Assembly: GCF_023238205.1 (NCBI RefSeq)
Contig: NZ_CP096659.1
Location: 806,001 to 870,000 of the forward strand
Direction of reading: 5' to 3'
Source: Halorussus limi
GTDB lineage: Archaea; Halobacteriota; Halobacteria; Halobacteriales; Haladaptataceae
DNA: 64,000 bases
Of this stretch, positions 42,530-50,243 are shown in pieces. The notes under the pieces were generated by a model. That model had not been told where the DNA came from. It did not search any database and saw only the letters and a program-made list of their open reading frames with translations. Position 1 is the first letter of the stretch. Every line of letters starts with the position of its first letter. The translations under genes were made by a program, and so were the position numbers.

Positions 42530-42658
42530 TTAGCTGTCTTCGCCATATCTCTCAGCCCACATTGAGATTAGCTCGTCAAAGGTTCGGTCCCCTTTCTTCT
42601 CTTTGACGTTTTGATAGGTGTCGGCGTACACCGGGATGGGCGATTGTCGTTTTCCCAT
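42530..42658 (-). CDS. 42-residue RHH-antitoxin-like protein
   Basis: ATG 42658 begins a 42-codon frame ending at TAA. The protein starts with a beta-like stretch (MGKRQSPIPVYADTYQNV) and ends with a helix (RTFDELISMWAERYG), resembling small ribbon-helix-helix or antitoxin-like proteins. A TATA box (42682-42689) lies 24-31 bases upstream, so the gene is probably real and leaderless. No toxin gene is adjacent. Confidence 0.55.
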   Translation of the reverse strand: MGKRQSPIPVYADTYQNVKEKKGDRTFDELISMWAERYGEDS

Positions 42659-42681
42659 ATGTGGAACTAATACGATAGCGG

Positions 42682-42689
42682 ATATAAAT
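42682..42689 (-). promoter_or_regulatory. TATA box for the 42-residue protein
   Basis: The minus strand reads ATTTATAT about 27 bases before ATG 42658, the spacing of a leaderless haloarchaeal gene. Confidence 0.6.
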
Positions 42690-42894
42690 CTAACTTTGTT
42701 CGATTATTGTTCGGAATTACTTTTCATGTTCAAGAATTCCTCCGGGGTAGGGGCGAGAATCTACGATATGGGGTTTCTCTACAATGGGGGACACTATTTA
42801 AAACGAAACTGCCGACTCAGAATAGTTATTTCCCTGTCAGAAGTAGCCCTACCACCCGAAAATCTCTTTGCCCATATTTCCGTCATTAACACTA

Positions 42895-43893
42895 ATGGCC
42901 GATACTAGCGGATGGATGGTTCGCGCAGGAAATGATAACGAGTTGGTTGACGAGTTTACGGAAGAGTCAATCGCTGCAATCGGATGGGAGGAAGTAGGCG
43001 ACCTTTCTAGTGCTACGACTCGCGAAGAAGTGAAAGCCCGATATCGGGATGCAAACCCGAATCACTCTAACTACCGGGTAGCCGTGAATGCAGGCCAACT
43101 TTTTCGGTTTGCGCATGTCATGGAGGAAGGCGACCTCGTTTTGACATATGATAAGTCTACCCGCGTATATCACGTTGGGACCGTTGAAGGGTCCTATTTA
43201 TGGAAACCGAATGGCTATCCGGAAAGCTATCCCCATGTTCGTAGAGTAAATTGGTCGCAGACCGTTTCACGAGATGAATTTAGCACTCCTGTTAAGAACA
43301 CCCTCGGCAGTGTTCTCACGGTCTTCTCGCTTGATGACCGGCTCGATAAAATTGAGACCGTTCTTTCCGGAGAGCAGGACGACGATGTAGACGAAGAAGA
43401 TGATGAAGAGACACCACCTTACTTCCAAGAGGTACAGGCGACCGCAGAAGAGCTAATTTCAGATATTATCGCGAGCATCGACCCCTTCGATTTCGAGGAA
43501 CTCGTTGCGGCCCTTCTACGGGCAATGGGGTACGACGCGACGACGACTACCAGTGGCCCCGACCAGGGTGTAGATGTCGTCGCTCATCCAGACGCTCTCG
43601 GGTTTGAAGCGCCGTATATTAAGGTACAGGTGAAGCATCGACGAAGTTCAACTGGCGGTCCGGATATGCGGGAATTTAACGGTACCCTCGGGTCGGGTGA
43701 GAAAGGGCTCTATATCTCTACTGGCGGCTTCACAAGCGACGCTGAACAGGCCGCCGAAAATACCTCTCAGCGCGTCACACTCCTCGATAGGGACGATTTC
43801 ATTGACCTTCTCCTCCAACACTACGAAGACCTCGAACCGGAATATCAGTCGATGGTTCCGCTCAAGCGAGTGTACATCCCAACTGAACAGTAA
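42895..43893 (+). CDS. Mrr-type restriction endonuclease with an EVE/PUA-like N-terminal domain
   Basis: A 332-residue protein from ATG 42895. The C-terminal part is an Mrr-type nuclease: FEELVAALLRAMGYDATTTT, then the catalytic set DQGVDVVA (Asp about 226) and KVQVKHR (Lys about 247). The first 140 residues (WMVRAGNDNELVDEF, RFAHVMEEGDLVLTYDKSTRVYHVGTVEG) resemble EVE/PUA-like readers of modified bases. Mrr enzymes cut modified DNA (type IV restriction). An acidic linker joins the halves. A TATA-like catattt lies near 42869-42875. Confidence 0.85.
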   Translation: MADTSGWMVRAGNDNELVDEFTEESIAAIGWEEVGDLSSATTREEVKARYRDANPNHSNYRVAVNAGQLFRFAHVMEEGDLVLTYDKSTRVYHVGTVEGSYLWKPNGYPESYPHVRRVNWSQTVSRDEFSTPVKNTLGSVLTVFSLDDRLDKIETVLSGEQDDDVDEEDDEETPPYFQEVQATAEELISDIIASIDPFDFEELVAALLRAMGYDATTTTSGPDQGVDVVAHPDALGFEAPYIKVQVKHRRSSTGGPDMREFNGTLGSGEKGLYISTGGFTSDAEQAAENTSQRVTLLDRDDFIDLLLQHYEDLEPEYQSMVPLKRVYIPTEQ

Positions 43894-43934
43894 AAGGGAT
43901 AGTGCTGAACAGATGGCGCGCATTCCGTGAAGAC

Positions 43935-43943
43935 AATATAAGG
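43935..43943 (+). promoter_or_regulatory. TATA box for the nucleotidyltransferase-fold gene
   Basis: AATATAAGG is centred about 29 bases before ATG 43968. It supports that start over the longer frame beginning at 43902. Confidence 0.55.
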
Positions 43944-43967
43944 GTTGAGAGTTCCTCTAGTGCCATA

Positions 43968-44345
43968 ATGAGGCTGAGTGAAACCAATCTACGGAGGCTT
44001 CGCGACCTTTGTTTGGAACATTACAGGGAGGAAGAGTCGAATATTCGGTCTATCATCCTGTATGGCGGAGCCGCAAAGAACTTTGTAGGCGATGAACACG
44101 AACCGGGAGATTTCGATTTAAACGTGTTCTTCTCAGACCAGGCCAGTATCAGTTCCACACATGGACGGCCGGAAATCATCGGGGAATACGATGACTTGGA
44201 GGTAGAGGTCATGCGGAATAGAGTACCGGATGGAATGAGTGTAAGGCAGTATGTCGAAGCTCAAGATTCTAAACGCTGGCGTAGGATTAGAGAAGAACCA
44301 ATTGTCTGCATCTACCCCGGCATTAAACGAGAAACATGGGAGTGA
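43968..44345 (+). CDS. Nucleotidyltransferase-fold protein (MNT-like)
   Basis: A 125-residue protein. The start LYGGAAKNFVGDEHEPGDFDLNVFF is the G-G/S...DFD pattern of the minimal nucleotidyltransferase fold, with acidic metal ligands in DFDL. The rest is mixed alpha/beta. MNT proteins often pair with HEPN toxins; none is adjacent, but the element has other defence genes. It could be a tRNA- or protein-modifying enzyme. A start with a TATA box was chosen. Confidence 0.65.
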   Translation: MRLSETNLRRLRDLCLEHYREEESNIRSIILYGGAAKNFVGDEHEPGDFDLNVFFSDQASISSTHGRPEIIGEYDDLEVEVMRNRVPDGMSVRQYVEAQDSKRWRRIREEPIVCIYPGIKRETWE

Positions 44346-44528
44346 AGGTATCGTTTACCTTACCTCGTTGTTGGATTGCTGGTTGACTGGAGGACTAGCA
44401 GTCCCTTCACCTCATTCGGTCGAGCGCATCCCGGCCACCGCCCCTACAAAAGCGAAGAGAGTCCGGATTCGTTGCAAAGAGGTGGTCCCTACTGGTCGAG
44501 AGGATGTCCTTTAATCGGATTAGGGTCG

Positions 44529-45686
44529 TCAGAATAAATCATCCAGTGTTGCTGCGTTTTTTAACTTTCCTAAATCCGTATATCTATGCGAGGTAAGCCT
44601 GGTGTTGCCCCGTCCAATTGTAGGCTTTAACAGACGGAACGAATTTTCTACCAAATTTAAAACCTTTCCGCCGTTCTCGGGTGAACCATATCCATCTAAT
44701 GTGTACTCTAAGTCCACCTCTGATGGGTTCAAGATATCTTTTATTTTTCCGAAATGCTGCACCCTTTGTGTATCCCGGCTATATAGTGCCAGGTATTGCG
44801 GGTTCTCTGCTACTCGTGGATATCCAAATGCGTTGTTAATCTGGATGAAGGATAAGCTACAGCCTCCTTTAGGAGTAATAACTACACTATCCGATTCCCT
44901 ACCCTGTAGAGTTGCACGAATGGCTGGGCTTGTTGGCTGAATGTTTGGACTAGAATTAACCCACTCGGAGCGAGCGTGGAAATAAAACCCCACTATTACC
45001 GAAACACCAATAGCATAAAGAGAGACGCTTGATGCGATAAATCCCGCAATGATAAAATATATACCGACAGCCAAGATAAGGGCAATAGAGAGATATTCCC
45101 ATATTGGAATTCGACCACCGTCATATTGGAATGTATCGTCCCCTAATTCCCATTCAATATACCCTCTTCTTATGTTTTCTAATAGGGAAGAATAGATAGT
45201 TAGGATTTCAGCAAGAGTAAATTCGCCCGTCGGAATGGATTCTGATTGCAGGAGCCCTACCCTGATAAGGTCTAAGAAGTTCCTAAATCCCTGTTCACCA
45301 AACTCAGAAAAGGAGACGTTGTCTCTTACACGGCTTTGAAGACCCTCAAACTTTTCACCAGACCAAATAACCTCTTCATTTATTTCGTCATTCACCTCAT
45401 ATTCTCCCATAACTAACTCTATATCCTCTATATGGGCTTCTAACGCTTCGACTACCCTTGTAAACTGCTTTGAAGAATACTTCGTCCGTCGATAAAGATG
45501 ACGTACTAAGGGACTTGGTGATTCAAGACTATCTTCGAATTCTGTAAAAACCCCATACAGTTCTGAAAGATATTCTATATGGGCAGAAGTATCAGTTAAT
45601 AATTGTGGCAGGTTGACCGTTCTTCCAAAATTTTCTAAAGTAACAACGGGAGGAATTTCCTCAATCTCATCCTCGAAATTCGCCAT
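44529..45686 (-). CDS. Two-helix membrane protein with a possible PUA-like C-terminal domain
   Basis: A 385-residue protein. Residues 1-190 are polar and helical. Two membrane helices (197-217 and 219-237) follow. Residues 297-385 (YLALYSRDTQRVQHFGKIKDI, then HRYTDLGKLKNAATLDDLF) resemble a PUA/ASCH-like module seen at the end of some restriction-associated proteins; I make this link from pattern only. If right, it would place a nucleic-acid reader at the membrane. It is the gene beside the integrase and convergent with the nucleotidyltransferase gene. Confidence 0.65.
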   Translation of the reverse strand: MANFEDEIEEIPPVVTLENFGRTVNLPQLLTDTSAHIEYLSELYGVFTEFEDSLESPSPLVRHLYRRTKYSSKQFTRVVEALEAHIEDIELVMGEYEVNDEINEEVIWSGEKFEGLQSRVRDNVSFSEFGEQGFRNFLDLIRVGLLQSESIPTGEFTLAEILTIYSSLLENIRRGYIEWELGDDTFQYDGGRIPIWEYLSIALILAVGIYFIIAGFIASSVSLYAIGVSVIVGFYFHARSEWVNSSPNIQPTSPAIRATLQGRESDSVVITPKGGCSLSFIQINNAFGYPRVAENPQYLALYSRDTQRVQHFGKIKDILNPSEVDLEYTLDGYGSPENGGKVLNLVENSFRLLKPTIGRGNTRLTSHRYTDLGKLKNAATLDDLF

Positions 45687-45754
45687 GAGAGTTCTGAACT
45701 GTTAAAATGCAATAATACTTTCTCTATCCTCCACGAAAACAGTAGAAGTCAGCC

Positions 45755-46876
45755 CTACCCCATTCTATTCAGTGCGTCTTTCCGGTCTTCTACTGGCGTT
45801 TGGTCGTAGCGCATCGTCGTCTCCGGGCTTTTATGCCGAAGTTGTGCTTGTGCCGCCGCCAGGTCTTCTTCACGAGTCATATAGGTGCCAACCGAGTGGC
45901 GAATCGCATACCAGCTCATCTTTCGATTCTCGGTCGGAATCCCTGCGATGTCACAGAGGCGGTGGAGCACGTAGATGAGTGACTGCGACGAGTATGGATT
46001 CCCCTCCCGAGTGAGCCATAATGCATCGGTCGTCTCGTAGGTGTCGTGGAGGTCACGCTCGTTCAACCATCGGTCGAGTGCCGTCGCTGTTCGGTCGGTG
46101 ACACCAACAATCCAGTTCTCCCGATTCTTCGTCGATTCGTCCTTTGGAATCCGAAGGACTGCGTTCTCCGTATCCACCCACTGCGTCGTGGCCCGGCCTA
46201 CCTCGATTGGTCGAAGTCCTGCATCGAGACTCGTCCAGACCATACTTGGGATTTTCCAGCCGTTCGCACGGTCCCACTCGGCCTTCGTCACTTCCGATTT
46301 CGGCTTCTCAAACCGTTGCGCGAGATGGACTTTCCACTCATCACGCTCCGTCGGCGTTAACCCATTGTAGGTCGGAATTGACCCGTATTCTAAGGCAGCT
46401 TCACGGATTTGCTTCCGTTCCTCGATAGTGAGGTAGTCGCGGGCTTGAGTGGCGGACTGCGAGAATGTATGCGTCGGCTCCCACTCGATTTCGTCGCCGA
46501 GTTCGTGTCGTCGCCACTTGAAGAGTCGCTGGAGGCATTTCTGTGTACTCGCCATATGCCCGTTACTATACTCGCTCTCGGCGTAGATGAGGCTCGTGAC
46601 GTAGCGCTCGGCGTCGTCGGAGCCTACCTCCGTCGTATACCCCTCGCGGTCGTCCCATACCCATCTGTAGAATTTGTCGGCCTTCTGCGCGACCTGTCGT
46701 ACCGTCGTCCGAGCGTAGCCCTCGGCTTTTTCCGGCTCCTTGCCGAAGTGACGAAGCCACTTGATGAGGCTCGTTTTGTGCTCCTCGTAGTCAACGAGTT
46801 GTCGGTCGTTGAGGCGTGCGCGAGTTGGTCGATTCACGACGGGAATGCCGTCAATCGTCGGTGATTTTTCGGCCAT
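45755..46876 (-). CDS. Tyrosine integrase of the element
   Basis: A 373-residue tyrosine recombinase. An N-terminal SAM-like core-binding domain (to about 140) precedes the catalytic domain with Arg222 (GLRPIE), a Lys near 250, Arg326 in YAIRHS (Tyr in place of the usual His of HxxR), His348 (LRHKS) and the nucleophile Tyr357 (TMRYDQ). It lies 175 bases from the right tRNA-Gly repeat, the usual place for an integrase that targets a tRNA gene. It would catalyse integration and excision. Confidence 0.93.
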   Translation of the reverse strand: MAEKSPTIDGIPVVNRPTRARLNDRQLVDYEEHKTSLIKWLRHFGKEPEKAEGYARTTVRQVAQKADKFYRWVWDDREGYTTEVGSDDAERYVTSLIYAESEYSNGHMASTQKCLQRLFKWRRHELGDEIEWEPTHTFSQSATQARDYLTIEERKQIREAALEYGSIPTYNGLTPTERDEWKVHLAQRFEKPKSEVTKAEWDRANGWKIPSMVWTSLDAGLRPIEVGRATTQWVDTENAVLRIPKDESTKNRENWIVGVTDRTATALDRWLNERDLHDTYETTDALWLTREGNPYSSQSLIYVLHRLCDIAGIPTENRKMSWYAIRHSVGTYMTREEDLAAAQAQLRHKSPETTMRYDQTPVEDRKDALNRMG

Positions 46877-46953
46877 CCCTACGCCCTCTGTCGATTCGGC
46901 CGACGCCGGATTTGATATGAGCCTAACAATTCTCCGAATCGCTGTACGGCGGA

Positions 46954-47018
46954 GGGTTCGAAATTTGAACCCGGTGTATAAGCTTCGATTGGCATGTTCC
47001 GTTCACGTCCTACGGAAC
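46954..47018. repeat. Two hairpins between the integrase gene and the right repeat
   Basis: GGGTTC/GAACCC (46954-46972, seven-base loop) and GTTCCGT/ACGGAAC (46996-47018, nine-base loop) form stems next to each other. The sequence between them (cggtgtataagctt) is tRNA-Gly-like. Such paired sites near attachment regions are candidate integrase arm-binding sites. Confidence 0.4.
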
Positions 47019-47050
47019 CAGAAAACTACGGGACGGGGATTAGTTACAGA

Positions 47051-47121
47051 TGCGCCGACCGGGAGTTGAACCCGGGCTATGAGCTTGGGAAGCTCATGTC
47101 CTACCACTAGACCACCGGCGC
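47051..47121 (-). tRNA. tRNA-Gly (CCC), right copy
   Basis: A complete tRNA-Gly with the same stems and anticodon CCC as the left copy, differing by one base in the T-loop (C instead of U). Its 5' side is chromosomal, so it is probably the original gene whose 3' end was replaced by the element. Both copies look functional. Confidence 0.93.
47051..47121. repeat. Right attachment repeat of the integrated element
   Basis: Direct repeat of 31360-31430 with one mismatch (47065 against 31374). It lies next to the integrase gene and marks the right boundary. Confidence 0.85.
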
Positions 47122-47320
47122 TCACTCGTTCGCACCGAGCATCGACGGACTTCGCCCGTCTCAACACCGGCGCGCGCTGCGTTCGCGTTCCAACGTATCG
47201 TTCCCCGCCACTTCAACGTAGCGCTTCAACCCAACCCTGTACCCCGCGCAGGTCTGCCCATTCGTCCAGAAATCTCGGCCTGACACACGTCTTTTAATCG
47301 TCGCTCGCGTAGTCAGTCAC

Positions 47321-48118
47321 ATGATAGACCTGCGACTCTCGGAGTCCGAACTCGAAGCACGCCGGAACCACCTCGTCGAGTTCATCCGCGACCGGGCCGA
47401 CGCCGCGGGCACCGACCGGGCGGTCCTCGGACTCTCGGGGGGAATCGACAGCACGCTCACGGCCTACCTCGCGGTCGAGGCGCTCGGCGAGGAGAACCTC
47501 CACGGACTCGTGATGCCGGGCGAGGTCAGCCGCGAGGACAACATGAGCGACGCCGAGTGGGTCGCACAGGAGTTGGGCATCCCCTACGACGTGTTCGAGA
47601 TAAACCCCATCGTGGACCAGTTCCTCGACGCCTACACCGAGGCCGAGGGAGACCAGTTGGCGGTCGGCAACGCCCGCGCTCGGACTCGCGGCGTCCTGAA
47701 CTACCTCGTCGCCAACCACGAGAACGCGCTGGTGCTAGGCACCGGCAACCGGAGCGAGGCGCTGGTGGGCTACTTCACGAAGTACGGCGACGGCGCGGTC
47801 GACTGCCACCCCATCGGGAACCTCTACAAACAGCAGGTCCGCCAACTCGCGGCGCACGTCGGCGTTCCCGAGGAACTGGTCGAGAAGCCCCCGACCGCCG
47901 GACTCTGGGCGGGCCAGACCGACGAGGAGGAGTTGGGCATCGACTACGACAGCCTCGACGCCGTCCTCGCGCTCAACGTCGACGGTCCGCTCTCCGTCGC
48001 CGCCACCGCCCGCGAACTCGGCGACGTGACCGAGGAACAGGTCAGGTCGATACGAGAGATGTACGAGCGCAGCGAACACAAGCGCCGCGTCCCGCCCGCG
48101 CCCGAACCGCTCGACTGA
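47321..48118 (+). CDS. nadE: NAD+ synthetase (NH3-dependent)
   Basis: A 265-residue PP-loop enzyme. LGLSGGIDSTLTAYLAVEAL is the ATP pyrophosphatase motif. VLGTGNRSEALVGYFTKYGDGAVD and KPPTAGLWAGQTDEEELG bind deamido-NAD. The protein lacks the nitrilase domain of the glutamine-dependent form, so it uses ammonia. A TTTTAATC box (47291-47298) lies about 27 bases before the ATG. It is the first chromosomal gene right of the element. Confidence 0.95.
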   Translation: MIDLRLSESELEARRNHLVEFIRDRADAAGTDRAVLGLSGGIDSTLTAYLAVEALGEENLHGLVMPGEVSREDNMSDAEWVAQELGIPYDVFEINPIVDQFLDAYTEAEGDQLAVGNARARTRGVLNYLVANHENALVLGTGNRSEALVGYFTKYGDGAVDCHPIGNLYKQQVRQLAAHVGVPEELVEKPPTAGLWAGQTDEEELGIDYDSLDAVLALNVDGPLSVAATARELGDVTEEQVRSIREMYERSEHKRRVPPAPEPLD

Positions 48119-48147
48119 CGGGCCCACCATCGAAACCGACCGCCGAA

Positions 48148-48807
48148 CTACCCGGACGCGTTCGCCACGATTCGAATCCGGTCGCCCTTCTTCAGAACGT
48201 ACTCGGTGGGTCGCACCGACTCGCCGTTCACCGTCACTCTCGCCGTCTCGTCCGACTCGTCGCCGTAGGTCGTCCCCCGAAAGGTGACGGTCCCGTTCGT
48301 CACGTCGATGCCGAGCGTCTGCATCGCCCACGCGAGCGTCACTCGTTCGGCGTGGACGTGCCAGCGCTCGCCCTCGCCGTTCTCGAAGTGGAAGGCGTCG
48401 GCCTGCAACTGGAACCGCTGGCGACCGAAGTCGAGTTCCTGCCCGCCGATGGTCGCGTTGATGGTCCCGTGGTAGTGGACCGACCCCACCGCTCGCGGCT
48501 GGGTGAGACCGCTCGCATCGGTCGTGCCCGCCGTATCGGCCGCGCTACCGGCGCCGCCCGCACCGCCGCCCGAGAAGAACAGCAGGTACGCCAGCAGGAC
48601 GCCGATGGCGAGCGCGCCGACAGCGCCGCCGTACATCGCGACGGTCGGAGCGTCGTCGTCGGAGTCCAGTTCCGTCACGCGGCGCTGTTCTATCGGTCCG
48701 AGGTCGTCGCCGTGGTCGTCCCGGAGGTGGCGCAGATAGGTCTCCTCGTCGTCGAAGGTCGCTCCGCAGTAGTCACACCGCTCCCCCGTGTCGGACTCCC
48801 CCTCCAT
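48148..48807 (-). CDS. C2H2 zinc-finger membrane protein
   Basis: A 219-residue protein. Residues 11-32 form a C2H2 finger (CDYCGATFDDEETYLRHLRDDH). One membrane helix follows (about 58-80, VAMYGGAVGALAIGVLLAYLLFF), then a low-complexity Gly/Ala stretch and a beta-rich domain of about 110 residues. A longer frame exists (to 49884) but its upstream part is antisense of the protease gene, so ATG 48807 is chosen. Function unknown; zinc fingers on single-helix proteins recur in haloarchaea. Confidence 0.7.
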   Translation of the reverse strand: MEGESDTGERCDYCGATFDDEETYLRHLRDDHGDDLGPIEQRRVTELDSDDDAPTVAMYGGAVGALAIGVLLAYLLFFSGGGAGGAGSAADTAGTTDASGLTQPRAVGSVHYHGTINATIGGQELDFGRQRFQLQADAFHFENGEGERWHVHAERVTLAWAMQTLGIDVTNGTVTFRGTTYGDESDETARVTVNGESVRPTEYVLKKGDRIRIVANASG

Positions 48808-49020
48808 GGCATCCGCGTACGCGCCAGAACCATTCAGTCTTTGCGCCAACTCGGCGGGTCGGGCCCTCGGCCTCCGTGCGCCGGGCGACCGACCTCGAAG
48901 CGAGTCCAGACCGTCACGTCGAGCGGACTCGCGGCCGACAGCCGACTCGGCTCCGGCCGAGGTTGGATTCCCGCGTTCCGTCACGGGGTTTATCACCACC
49001 CGAACCGTAGCGAACCCTGA

Positions 49021-50139
49021 ATGGGTTCGACCGACCCGCCCGCCGACGGTCCATCGCTGGAGCGACTCAGTGCCGTATTTCGCGTCTACGAGGCCCGCCG
49101 CGACGGCGACCGGCTGGTGTACTACGGCGAACCGCTGGTCTCCCGCGAGCGACTGCTGGAAGCCGCGTGGCCTCTCTTCCGCGAACACGGCTACGAGGTG
49201 CAACTGACCACCGAGACCGGCGAGTACGTCCTCGTCGCCGAACCCGCCGACAACAGCATCGACGGGATTCCGTGGACGAACGTCGCGCTGTTCGTGCTGA
49301 CGATACTCTCGACGCTGTACGCCGGGCGAGCGTGGTACCACATCGACAACCTCGGGCAGGACCCGCTGGCGATTCTCCAAGCGTGGCCGTTCACCGCAGC
49401 GGTCCTCGGCGTCCTGCTGACCCACGAACTCGGCCACTACGTCATGACGCGCTATCACGGCGTGGACGCGAGTCTGCCCTACTTCATTCCGATGCCCAGC
49501 CTCATCGGGACCATGGGCGCGGTCATCCGGATGAAGGGCCAGATGCCCGACCGCGAGGCGCTGTTCGACATCGGCGTCGCCGGACCGCTCGCGGGACTGG
49601 CGGCCACCGTCGTCGTGACCGCCATCGGTCTCTCGCTCCCGCCCGAGACGGTCCCACAGAGCGTGATGACCGGTCCGAACACGATTCAGATAGAGTTCGG
49701 CTACCCGCCGCTGCTCGAGTTCATCGCCGCGGTTCTGGGCGAACCGACGACCTACCCGCCGGGCCAGTCGGTCAATCCGGTCGTCATCGGCGGCTGGGTC
49801 GGGATGTTCATCACCTTCCTCAACCTCATCCCGGTCGGCCAACTCGACGGCGGCCACATCGTCCGCGCGATTCTCGGCGAGCAACAGGAGCGCCTCGCCG
49901 CGCTCGTCCCGGTGGCGCTCTTCGGACTGGCGGCCTACGTCTTCTACATCGAGGAGGTCAGCAACGCCTCGGTGCTGTGGGTGTTCTGGGGGCTACTGGC
50001 GACCTACGTGGCCTACGTCGGCCCGGCCAACCCCATCGACGAGGAGGGACTGGACCCCAAGCGCAAGGCCGTGGGCATCCTGACGTTCGTTCTCGGCATC
50101 CTCTGCTTCACGCCGGTTCCCATAGAGATAATCGCGTAG
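49021..50139 (+). CDS. Site-2 protease (M50), second copy in the window
   Basis: A 372-residue membrane protease. The zinc motif HELGH is at residues 135-139 and the third ligand segment PVGQLDGGHIV lies near the C-terminus. A cytosolic N-terminal domain of about 80 residues replaces the PDZ domains of the other copy. Several membrane helices are visible. The different architecture suggests a different substrate from the 20208-22010 protein. Confidence 0.92.
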   Translation: MGSTDPPADGPSLERLSAVFRVYEARRDGDRLVYYGEPLVSRERLLEAAWPLFREHGYEVQLTTETGEYVLVAEPADNSIDGIPWTNVALFVLTILSTLYAGRAWYHIDNLGQDPLAILQAWPFTAAVLGVLLTHELGHYVMTRYHGVDASLPYFIPMPSLIGTMGAVIRMKGQMPDREALFDIGVAGPLAGLAATVVVTAIGLSLPPETVPQSVMTGPNTIQIEFGYPPLLEFIAAVLGEPTTYPPGQSVNPVVIGGWVGMFITFLNLIPVGQLDGGHIVRAILGEQQERLAALVPVALFGLAAYVFYIEEVSNASVLWVFWGLLATYVAYVGPANPIDEEGLDPKRKAVGILTFVLGILCFTPVPIEIIA

Positions 50140-50243
50140 CGCGGGCGTGACCGCTCGGGGAACTGCGCGCCGTCACCGACGACGGACCGAACTTGTCGTC
50201 ACCGACGACTGAGAAACTTCCGAGTCGCCGGAACGCCGCCCGT

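Larger units (their letters stand above)
31360..47121. mobile_element. Integrative element of about 15.7 kb in tRNA-Gly, carrying defence genes
   Basis: The element lies between direct repeats of tRNA-Gly (31360-31430 and 47051-47121). It is visibly AT-richer than the surrounding GC-rich chromosome, its genes have different codon choice, and a tyrosine integrase sits next to the right repeat. Cargo: a restriction-modification set, an Mrr-type nuclease, a replication/helicase-like protein, a glycosylase-like protein and several unknown proteins. I see no capsid, terminase or conjugation gene, so it is a plasmid-like or provirus-remnant integrative element. Confidence 0.9.

Noticed and set aside
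42170-42565. 131-residue plus-strand frame before the small RHH gene
   Set aside because: Covers the promoter and start region of minus-strand genes; no start signal and no protein pattern.
31360-47121. CRISPR array, insertion sequence or viral structural genes in the element
   Set aside because: I saw no regularly spaced repeats, no transposase, and no capsid or terminase motif.
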